From CAZNMF01 sp035547155 (GTDB lineage: Bacteria; Acidobacteriota; Vicinamibacteria; Vicinamibacterales; SCN-69-37), in NCBI GenBank assembly GCA_035547155.1, contig DASZVJ010000231.1:1-33758 (forward strand): 33,758 nt of DNA. The letters are read 5' to 3'. How positions within the stretch are numbered: the first letter of the stretch is position 1; each line of letters starts with the position of its first letter. The notes under the pieces are model-generated. The model did no database searches. It saw only the letters and a program-made list of their open reading frames with translations, and was not told the DNA's origin. The translations under genes were made by a program, and so were the position numbers. Below, piece after piece: positions 27,618 to 33,758 of this stretch.

Positions 27618-27643
27618 CGGCGCGTGCGAATCTCAGCGCGAAA

Positions 27644-28621
27644 TCATCCGCGTCCGTGCTTCTCGTGCCACGCCCACGCGTGGCGGACGATCGTCTCGAT
27701 GTCGGCGTACTGGCACGTCCAGCCGAGGACCTCTCCTGCGCGTGCAGGTGCGGCGACGAGCTCGGGTGGATCGCCCGCGCGCCGCGGCGCGTTGACGAAG
27801 GGGACGTTCTTGCCGCTCACGCGCGCCACTGTGTCGATGACTTCCTTGACCGAATGACCGCGGCCCGTGCCGAGGTTGAGCGCCTGGCTCGGCGTGCCGC
27901 GCCCGAGCGCATCGAGCGCGCGCAGATGCGCATCGGCCAAATCCATCACGTGGATGTAGTCGCGCACCGCGGTGCCATCCGGCGTCGGATAGTCGGTGCC
28001 GAAGACCTTGACCGGCGGCCGCGTGCCTTGCGCCGCGCCGATCACGAGCGGAATCAGGTGCGATTCGGGATCGTGATCCTCGCCGATCTCGCCATCGGGA
28101 TCGGCGCCGGCCGCGTTGAAGTAGCGCAGCGCCATCCAGCGCAGGCCGTGGATCTCGCCGTACCATCGCAGCATCTTCTCGACCATCAGCTTCGATTCGC
28201 CGTACGGATTCACCGGCGCTTGTGGATGCGTCTCGTCGATCGGCACGCGCACGGGATCACCGAACGTCGCGCACGTGGATGAAAAGACGATCGTTCCGAC
28301 GCCGGCCTCGCGCATGGCCTCGAGCAGATTCAGCGTCGAGATCGTGTTGTTGCGGAAGTACTTTCCAGGATGCGTCATCGACTCGCCGACGAGCGCGCTC
28401 GCGGCGAAGTGGACGACGGCTTCGATGTTGCGCGCGGCGAGCACGCCGGCGATGCGCGCGGGATCGGCGAGACTGCCGCGCTCGAACGGTCCCCACTTCA
28501 CGGCCCACTCGTGACCCTGGCTCAGATCGTCGAACGCGATCGGCTCGTGTCCTGCTGCGGCGAGCCGCTTCGACGTATGGCTGCCGATGTAGCCGGCGCC
28601 GCCCGTGACGAGAATGCGCAT
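27644..28621 (-). CDS. galE: UDP-sugar 4-epimerase, GalE family
   Basis: GalE-type enzymes interconvert UDP-glucose and UDP-galactose, and some members interconvert UDP-arabinose and UDP-xylose, using bound NAD. The 325-residue extended SDR protein shows the NAD motif TGGAGYIG (G7, G10, G13), FSSTCATFG with the catalytic hydroxyl residue near T116, and the Y140-x3-K144 pair in NPYGESK. AVRDYIHVMDLADAH is the usual C-terminal signature. It is the last gene of the arabinofuranosidase-galT-phosphatase-kinase operon. A short AGGA lies 8 bases upstream of its ATG. Its sugar preference follows that of the kinase and may be UDP-arabinose/UDP-xylose as well as UDP-galactose. Confidence 0.93.
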   Translation of the reverse strand: MRILVTGGAGYIGSHTSKRLAAAGHEPIAFDDLSQGHEWAVKWGPFERGSLADPARIAGVLAARNIEAVVHFAASALVGESMTHPGKYFRNNTISTLNLLEAMREAGVGTIVFSSTCATFGDPVRVPIDETHPQAPVNPYGESKLMVEKMLRWYGEIHGLRWMALRYFNAAGADPDGEIGEDHDPESHLIPLVIGAAQGTRPPVKVFGTDYPTPDGTAVRDYIHVMDLADAHLRALDALGRGTPSQALNLGTGRGHSVKEVIDTVARVSGKNVPFVNAPRRAGDPPELVAAPARAGEVLGWTCQYADIETIVRHAWAWHEKHGRG

Positions 28622-28642
28622 GCGTGGTCCTCGTGGAATCGA

Positions 28643-30103
28643 TCAGACTCGATCGATGGGAATCGCGCCGACGCGAGCGGCGCCTGGGGAACTGCCTTCG
28701 AAGATGTACGCCTCGCGACCGGTCTCCGATGCGTACTGTGCTGCGATCGCGCGAACGGTGTCGCCTGATGTCGCGTCGCCGAGAATCGCGACCGTGCCGC
28801 CGCTGCCACCGCCGGTGATCTTCGCGCCATAGACGCCGCGCGCCGGTCCGGCCTCGCGTGCGAGCGCGACGAGCCGGTCGGTGCCATCCGAGCCGAGCCC
28901 GCACGCGGAGTAGCTCGCGTGCGACTCGTACATCAGCGCGCCGAGCCGCGCCGCGTCGGGTTGAACCGTTCCGGCCGCCGCACGAAGCTGGCGAGCCCAT
29001 TCGCTGACGCGCTCGTGCTCGCGAACGGGATGCGCGGCCGGCACGCGCACGGCGTAGCGTCTCTCGGGATCGACGCGCGTCACGAGATCGGTCGTGCCGC
29101 CGTAGCGTGCGAGAAAGCCGGCGCCGTCGATCGTCTCCGGAACGTCCGGCGCGAATCGATCGAAGGCCTCGCTGCCGACGTTGGCGAGGTATCCGTGCCA
29201 CTGCGGATCGTCGATGCGCACGCGCCCGTCGCACTCGGCTGCGTGGACACGCAGTCCCGCGAGATCCGCGATGACGCGATAGCCCATGAACGCGCCGACG
29301 CGCACGGCGCCGTAATCCGCGCCGGTCACGGCGTGACGAATGCCGGAGTCGACACCCCACACGGCAAGGTCGTCCGGCAATCGCACGCTGCCCTGAAATT
29401 CAGCGGGCTGGCAGAGCAGCGCCATGAGGCTGCCGGCGTCGCCGCAGATCGACGTCATCTGATCCATGACGCCGCACGGCGCGCCGACGACGAGGTTCTC
29501 GACCTGCTGGCAGCGAACGGCGCGCATGCGGGGATCGATCGACACGTTCCACGCGCTCGCCACCGCCTCCATCGTCGCGGCTTCGATCGCGGCTGACGAG
29601 CTCACGCCCTTGCCTTCCGGGACGTCCGACGCGACGAGAATCGACGCGCCGCCGACGAATGGGACGCCGTGCTCACGCGCGAGGACGAGAAAGACGCCCG
29701 CGACGTACGCGGCCCAGTGACGCGACGGATCGGCTGCGAACCACGCGCGAGCGCTGTCGTAGGTCTGGTGCGGATCGGCGACGATCTCGAGCGGCACGTC
29801 GCAGCGGCGCTCGGCGCCGCCGCGACTCATCGACGTGATCGACAGGCGCCGCTCGGGCCACGGGCAAACGGCGACGCGTGTCGCTTCTCGAATCGGCCAT
29901 TGCAGGACGAGCGCGCCGGAGTAGTCGGCGATGCCGCCCATCACGTCGAGACGTCCCGGCGCGCGTGCGACGAACGCGCGCGCCGCGCCTTCGGCCGATC
30001 CCCACTCGCCAACGTTCATGCGCGCCGCGACGTCGGTGGCAAAGCGCGCGAGATCGGGCGTCTCGTCCGGGATCGCCGAGACGGGGTGGAATGTGCGCGT
30101 CAC
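28643..30103 (-). CDS. GHMP sugar-1-kinase resembling plant L-arabinokinase
   Basis: The 486-residue GHMP-family kinase phosphorylates the anomeric carbon of a sugar with ATP. Motifs are RAPGRLDVMGGIADYSG (47-63), the ATP loop VPEGKGVSSSAAIE (161-174), the catalytic aspartate D214 in APCGVMDQMTS, and ITGGGSGGTVAIL near 429. Galactokinases have GEHTDY in the first motif; here it is GGIADY, so the Glu and His are lost while the Asp is kept. These segments, plus IDSGIRH-like VDSGIRHAV, SYSACGLGSDGT and FEGSSPGA, match the kinase part of plant ARA1 L-arabinokinase as I recall it. L-arabinose is galactose without C6. The protein lacks the N-terminal glycosyltransferase-like half of ARA1. Its GTG overlaps the upstream stop as GTGA. 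Galactokinase activity cannot be excluded. Confidence 0.88.
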   Translation of the reverse strand: MTRTFHPVSAIPDETPDLARFATDVAARMNVGEWGSAEGAARAFVARAPGRLDVMGGIADYSGALVLQWPIREATRVAVCPWPERRLSITSMSRGGAERRCDVPLEIVADPHQTYDSARAWFAADPSRHWAAYVAGVFLVLAREHGVPFVGGASILVASDVPEGKGVSSSAAIEAATMEAVASAWNVSIDPRMRAVRCQQVENLVVGAPCGVMDQMTSICGDAGSLMALLCQPAEFQGSVRLPDDLAVWGVDSGIRHAVTGADYGAVRVGAFMGYRVIADLAGLRVHAAECDGRVRIDDPQWHGYLANVGSEAFDRFAPDVPETIDGAGFLARYGGTTDLVTRVDPERRYAVRVPAAHPVREHERVSEWARQLRAAAGTVQPDAARLGALMYESHASYSACGLGSDGTDRLVALAREAGPARGVYGAKITGGGSGGTVAILGDATSGDTVRAIAAQYASETGREAYIFEGSSPGAARVGAIPIDRV

Positions 30104-31116
30104 GTCAGCAGGCCTCGCCGCGCGAGCGCATGTCGCAGATGCGGCGCGACGCGATCGCGAAGCGCCGCGTTCGCGTACCCGACCCAGCTCACGTCCGATG
30201 TGACGTCGAGCGGCGCGCGCAGCGGTTCGCCGTGCTCATCGGTGACCAGCACGCCCAGCTCGCGCGCAATCAGCTCCGTGCAGAGATCGTAGGGATGGCA
30301 GCAGAGCGCAGCGCCGCCCTGACGCTGGCGCTCGAACAACGGCCGAAGATCTGCGACGAATCGATCGTGCCCAGCCATCAGCTCGTAGAGTTGTCCGCCC
30401 GTCGAGATGTACTGATCCTCGAACAGCTGCGCCTTGCCCGGTTGCGGCGGTCCCAGCACCGCCTCGACGACCTCGTCGTCGATCTCCGCGAGCTGCGCGC
30501 GATTGCCGGGAAAGAATCGCGCGATCATCGCGAACCCATGCGCGATCGTCGTCGCTGAAGACGGCTGGAGATCGAGTGACGTATCGTCGCCGGTCAGGCG
30601 ATTGAATCGCCGCGCCGACGCGCCTTGTCCGCGCACAGCCCAGAGCTCGTCCGACAGATGCTGCTTGACGAGCGGGATCTCCGTCTGCACGGCGAGCTCG
30701 ACGTCGGCGAGCGTGTGCGGACCAGGACCGGCCGCGACGCCCGTGAGAATCCACGCAGCCCGCTTCTGATACATCACGCCGCGCGTGCCGTCGATCGGAT
30801 CGACGATGACGACCCATCGCGTACGCCGGCGATCGGCTCCGCTTGGAATGACGACCTCGCCGCCCTCGAGCCCTTCCGCAATGAGGACAACGGGCGCGTC
30901 CGGTGTGGCGATCGTGCGGCCGATCTCGTCGATGAGCACATGCTCGGCCACGCGATCGATCGCGTAGATCGTGTCGCCCTCGGCCTCGCGCGCCACGCCG
31001 GAAAGGGCCGTGACGGCCGCGCGCTCGCAGGCGTCGACGACGTCCCGCCGGATGCGTCGATGCAGCGCCTGGATTGGTTCGAGCAGCGGATGAGCCGGAC
31101 CAGACATGCGCGTCAC
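30100..31116 (-). CDS. Inositol-monophosphatase-like sugar phosphatase
   Basis: The 338-residue protein belongs to the FIG/inositol monophosphatase fold, metal-dependent phosphatases acting on inositol phosphates, fructose-1,6-bisphosphate, PAP or sugar phosphates. The metal site is seen as AEG (E81) and WVVIVDPIDGTRG (D106, D109), with a C-terminal HPYDLCTELIARELGVLV element in place of the usual WD-AAG-L block. It is larger than ordinary IMPases (about 265 residues), with an insertion at about 150-250. It overlaps galT upstream and the kinase downstream, both as GTGA, so its product is tightly tied to the sugar-1-phosphate route. It could recycle a phosphorylated intermediate. The substrate is not known. 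Confidence 0.85.
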   Translation of the reverse strand: MTRMSGPAHPLLEPIQALHRRIRRDVVDACERAAVTALSGVAREAEGDTIYAIDRVAEHVLIDEIGRTIATPDAPVVLIAEGLEGGEVVIPSGADRRRTRWVVIVDPIDGTRGVMYQKRAAWILTGVAAGPGPHTLADVELAVQTEIPLVKQHLSDELWAVRGQGASARRFNRLTGDDTSLDLQPSSATTIAHGFAMIARFFPGNRAQLAEIDDEVVEAVLGPPQPGKAQLFEDQYISTGGQLYELMAGHDRFVADLRPLFERQRQGGAALCCHPYDLCTELIARELGVLVTDEHGEPLRAPLDVTSDVSWVGYANAALRDRVAPHLRHALARRGLLT

Positions 31117-32147
31117 CGGCCCGTTGACGCGGACGTCGAACGGTAATGCGGGCCGCCAGCCGCGATCAGCTCGGCCGCTTTTTCTTCAGGCCACGTGTCG
31201 CTGAGAAAGTTGCCGCCGCCGATCTCCGGACCCGCGAGGTACTTCAGCAGATTCGGCCGTCGCAGCGGCGGGTGGAACTCGATGTGGAAATGGAATCCGC
31301 GTCCATCCTCTTTGACCGGCGCCTGGTGCAGCGCCATCACGTACGGAAACGGCATGCGCCACAGGTTGTCGAAGCGAATCACGACGTCGCGCAGCACCGT
31401 CGCCAGATCCCGCCGCTCACTATCGTCAAGATCCGCGATCGTTGGCACGCTGCGTATCGGCGCGACGTACGTCTCGTACGCATAACGCGCGAAGTACGGC
31501 ACAAATGCGAGCGCGCTGCCGTGCTGCGAGATCAATCGGCGGCCGTCCTGGCGCTCGGCCGCGATGACGTCCTGAAACAACACGCGTCCCGTGTCGTCGA
31601 GGTGCCGGCGCCCGGCGTCGAGCTCCGTCTGGATGTATTTGAACGTGAAGTTCGTCGCGTAGATCTGGCAGTGCGGGTGCGGATTGCTGACGCCCACCGC
31701 TTCGCCTTTGTTCTCGAAGATCAGCACGAAGGCGACATCGGGATGCTTTGCGAGCTCGCGCATCTGCTCCTGCCACGTCTGCAGGAGCGCGTCGACGCCA
31801 TCGACGTCGAGCTCGGCGATCGTGATGTCGTGTCGCGGGCTGTAGCAGACGACGCGCGCCACGCCGGTGGCCGGGCGATTCCGATAGATGCCCGGCGGAG
31901 GCGCGAGCTCACGCGGCGCATCGCCGACGCACGGGTGATCGTTGTCGAAGACAAACGTGCTCGTGTACGCGGGGTTGACCGCGCCGCTCACGCGCGTGTT
32001 GCCGGGGCAGAGATAGCAGCCGGGATCGAATGCCTTCGGGCTGGGCGCCTGTCCGGCGATCTCCGCGCCGGACCACGGCCGCGACTGCCGGTGCGCGGCG
32101 ACGATGACCCATTCCTCTCGCAGCGGATGCCACCGCTCTTCCCACAT
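31113..32147 (-). CDS. galT: Galactose-1-phosphate uridylyltransferase family enzyme
   Basis: GalT exchanges a sugar-1-phosphate for the glucose-1-phosphate of UDP-glucose through a uridylyl-histidine intermediate. The 344-residue HIT-superfamily protein has zinc ligands C44 and C47 (GCYLCPGN), H106 (YSPRHDITIAEL) and H157. The catalytic histidine is H159 in NPHPHCQIYA, and the C-terminal block FHFHIEFHPPLRRPN is typical. It is the second gene of the operon, 38 bases after the arabinofuranosidase. With the ARA1-like kinase downstream it may accept L-arabinose-1-phosphate; galactose-1-phosphate is the default substrate of the family. Confidence 0.92.
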   Translation of the reverse strand: MWEERWHPLREEWVIVAAHRQSRPWSGAEIAGQAPSPKAFDPGCYLCPGNTRVSGAVNPAYTSTFVFDNDHPCVGDAPRELAPPPGIYRNRPATGVARVVCYSPRHDITIAELDVDGVDALLQTWQEQMRELAKHPDVAFVLIFENKGEAVGVSNPHPHCQIYATNFTFKYIQTELDAGRRHLDDTGRVLFQDVIAAERQDGRRLISQHGSALAFVPYFARYAYETYVAPIRSVPTIADLDDSERRDLATVLRDVVIRFDNLWRMPFPYVMALHQAPVKEDGRGFHFHIEFHPPLRRPNLLKYLAGPEIGGGNFLSDTWPEEKAAELIAAGGPHYRSTSASTGR

Positions 32148-32167
32148 GACGTGCCGATGTTATCAGC

Positions 32168-32181
32168 GGCGCACGAGCGCC
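32168..32181. other. Small hairpin between arabinofuranosidase and galT genes
   Basis: A perfect 5-bp stem (GGCGC/GCGCC) with a 4-base loop lies in the 38-base gap. There is no T-run after it, so it is not an intrinsic terminator. It could stabilise a processed transcript or be chance in GC-rich DNA. Confidence 0.25.
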
Positions 32182-32185
32182 ACGC

Positions 32186-33758
32186 TCAGTGCGCGTTCAA
32201 CGTCAGCACGACGACCGTGTGCGCGGGCACCGTATACGTGAATCCGGATTTCACACCCGTCACGTTCGACGCGATCGGCACGACGGCGTTCGGCGCGTCG
32301 ATCGAGTTGGTCGCCTGCGGATCGCCGCCCAGCGTCAGCGCGGTTGCCGTCGGCGCGAGCGACGCGACGCCCTTCACGTCGAGTTGAATCGGCGCGGCCG
32401 CGTCACTGGCGTTTACGAGCTTGACGTAGATCGCGCCGGACTTGGTGTCGCGCGTCACCGACGTCAGCACGTCCGTGTCCGTCGCGGTTGTCTTCAGAAT
32501 TTCGTCGCCGATGTGCGTGGCGAACAGCTTGATCGCGTGATAGCTCGGCGACCCGTACACGCGCAGGGCGTCGTAGCCGATCAGGTTCGGCCGCCACTGC
32601 CGCGCGCCCGGGCTCACGTTCACGAGCAGCGGTGCGTAGCAGTGCATGACGACGATGTCGGCGTTCTTCTCCATCTCCGTCATCCACGCGGCGTCCCCCA
32701 GGGCGGCGCGCATGTTCGGCGTCGGCGCCTCGCCGCGCGAGCGCGCGTTCCACGGCTCGAACGGCGTCTCGTACGCGCCCCACTCGCCGACGAAGATCTT
32801 CGGACCGCTGCGGTCGTACTTCTCGTACTGTCCGCGCGCCATGGTCAGGAACGTGTCCACGGTCCGGTAGTAGTGCTCGTCGACGACGTCGGGCTTGACG
32901 CTGTGGACGCGGCGGTCTTCCGGCTGCTCGAATCCGACCGTCGAGATGACCTGCAGGTGCGGATAGCGCGCTTTGATCGCGGCGTTGAACTGCGCGAAAC
33001 GCTGATCGTACGAACCGGATCGATCGAAGAAGTCCTCGTTGCCGACCTCGACGTAGGTCAGCGTGAACGGCTCCGGATGACCCGCCTTGGCGCGAAGCGC
33101 GCCCCACTTCGACGTCGCGGGGCCGCTCACGTACTCGATCTCGTCGAGTGCATCCTGGATGTACGGCTCGAGGTCCGGGCCCGGCTTCACGTACGCGCCC
33201 TTCAGCGAGTAGCCCGCATACACCGCGAGCACGGGCTCGGCGTTCATGTTCTCGCACCACAGCAGGAACTCGTAGAGCCCGAGCCCGTCGGTGGAGCGAT
33301 ACGTCCACGGCGCCATGTGTCCCGGCCGTTCCGCGAGTGGACCGAGCGTCTTCTTCCAGTCGAAGCGATCGGCAATCTGATCGCCTTCGAGATAGTTGCC
33401 GCCGGGGAAGCGCAGGAACTTCGGCTTCATGTCGACGAGCATCTGCATCAGATCGGGCCGGAAGCCGTTCGGCTGGTTCTTGAACGTCGGCGGGAACAGC
33501 GATACGAGGCTGACCCAGATCGTACCCGGCCGATCCATCGTCAGCGCGTATCGCGCGGCGGCCGTCGTCGGCGCCGCGCCCGTCGTCAGCGTGAGCTCGT
33601 ATTGTTTCCACGCTTGTGTCAGACCCGAGATGCGTCCGGTCGCGTACGTCGTGCGTCCGTCGTTGCTCTGGATGGACACGGTGACGGGACCCGAAAATCC
33701 CGCTGCGGCTTTGGCGTAGAACGACGCGCGGTAGCGCGTGTTCGGCTTGACGGGAATG
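32186..33758 (-). CDS. Alpha-L-arabinofuranosidase, GH51 family, N-terminus beyond window edge
   Basis: GH51 enzymes release L-arabinose from arabinan, arabinoxylan and arabinogalactan side chains with retention. The visible 523 residues start within a beta-sandwich carbohydrate-binding-like domain (NTRYRASFYAKAAAGFSG, then YELTLTTGA). The barrel follows with KFLRFPGGNYLEGD, the acid/base Glu in YVEVGNED (codon 33035-33037) and the nucleophile Glu in FVGEWGAYE (codon 32783-32785). A C-terminal beta domain ends in FTYTVPAHTVVVLTL. The open frame runs past the right edge with no stop; a GTG at 33679 is internal. Whether it is exported depends on the missing N-terminus. It heads the operon and names arabinose as the likely sugar. 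Confidence 0.93.
   Translation of the reverse strand, partial: IPVKPNTRYRASFYAKAAAGFSGPVTVSIQSNDGRTTYATGRISGLTQAWKQYELTLTTGAAPTTAAARYALTMDRPGTIWVSLVSLFPPTFKNQPNGFRPDLMQMLVDMKPKFLRFPGGNYLEGDQIADRFDWKKTLGPLAERPGHMAPWTYRSTDGLGLYEFLLWCENMNAEPVLAVYAGYSLKGAYVKPGPDLEPYIQDALDEIEYVSGPATSKWGALRAKAGHPEPFTLTYVEVGNEDFFDRSGSYDQRFAQFNAAIKARYPHLQVISTVGFEQPEDRRVHSVKPDVVDEHYYRTVDTFLTMARGQYEKYDRSGPKIFVGEWGAYETPFEPWNARSRGEAPTPNMRAALGDAAWMTEMEKNADIVVMHCYAPLLVNVSPGARQWRPNLIGYDALRVYGSPSYHAIKLFATHIGDEILKTTATDTDVLTSVTRDTKSGAIYVKLVNASDAAAPIQLDVKGVASLAPTATALTLGGDPQATNSIDAPNAVVPIASNVTGVKSGFTYTVPAHTVVVLTLNAH

Noticed and set aside
27618..27643. Bidirectional terminator between the convergent ATPase and galE genes
   Set aside because: No inverted repeat with a T-run is visible in the 26-base gap.

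Overview
The window looks like a chromosomal segment of a high-GC Acidobacteriota, possibly the Vicinamibacteria. The main evidence is a large FtsX/MacB-type permease with an N-terminal prefix domain and no partner ATPase (the 'acidobacterial duplicated orphan permease' pattern), directly preceded by a PadR regulator. A TonB-dependent receptor with an N-terminal carboxypeptidase-regulatory-like domain fits too. The taxonomic call is inference; there is no rRNA or other marker in view.

Layout, left to right. (1) 1-1002: a tyrosine recombinase cut by the window edge lies immediately 3' of an intact tRNA-Ser(CGA). This is the usual arrangement at the end of an integrated island, which would extend leftward out of the window. 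(2) 1046-7278: a minus-strand operon of an ArsR-type DNA-binding domain fused to a SAM-dependent methyltransferase, cobalamin-dependent methionine synthase (metH, ATGA overlap), and a cytochrome P450 with an N-terminal cysteine-rich CWC domain. An SmtB/ArsR-like palindrome lies over the start of the operon. (3) 7360-10846: methylcitrate-cycle genes prpC-prpD-prpB on the plus strand, followed by a nickel/cobalt permease (10890), a TonB-dependent receptor (11955), an unrecognised beta-rich protein (14465) and a DUF1593 nucleoside-hydrolase-like lipoprotein (15463). (4) 17114-19008: a protein made almost wholly of 11-residue coiled-coil repeats, divergent from a secreted pectin methylesterase. 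(5) 19039-22095: the orphan permease and its PadR regulator, with a 17-bp palindrome at the promoter. (6) 22128-23872: RNase HI with an extra C-terminal hybrid-binding-like domain, and a secreted SGNH hydrolase. (7) 24104-27617: a ribose-type sugar ABC importer (permease, binding lipoprotein, double ATPase). (8) 27644 to the right edge: a tightly coupled minus-strand operon of GH51 alpha-L-arabinofuranosidase, GalT-like uridylyltransferase, inositol-monophosphatase-like phosphatase, a GHMP sugar kinase and GalE-like epimerase.

The last block is the most interesting. It looks like a Leloir galactose operon, but the kinase lacks the galactokinase GEHTDY motif and instead closely resembles the kinase domain of plant L-arabinokinase (ARA1), as I recall that sequence. 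With an arabinofuranosidase at the head of the operon and a convergent sugar importer beside it, the genes could form a Leloir-like L-arabinose route: L-arabinose to L-arabinose-1-phosphate to UDP-L-arabinose to UDP-xylose. The pectin methylesterase nearby is compatible with use of pectin side chains. This is a hypothesis; galactose catabolism remains the alternative.

No gap longer than 300 bases lacks a gene. I saw no rRNA, CRISPR array, transposase or recognisable riboswitch.
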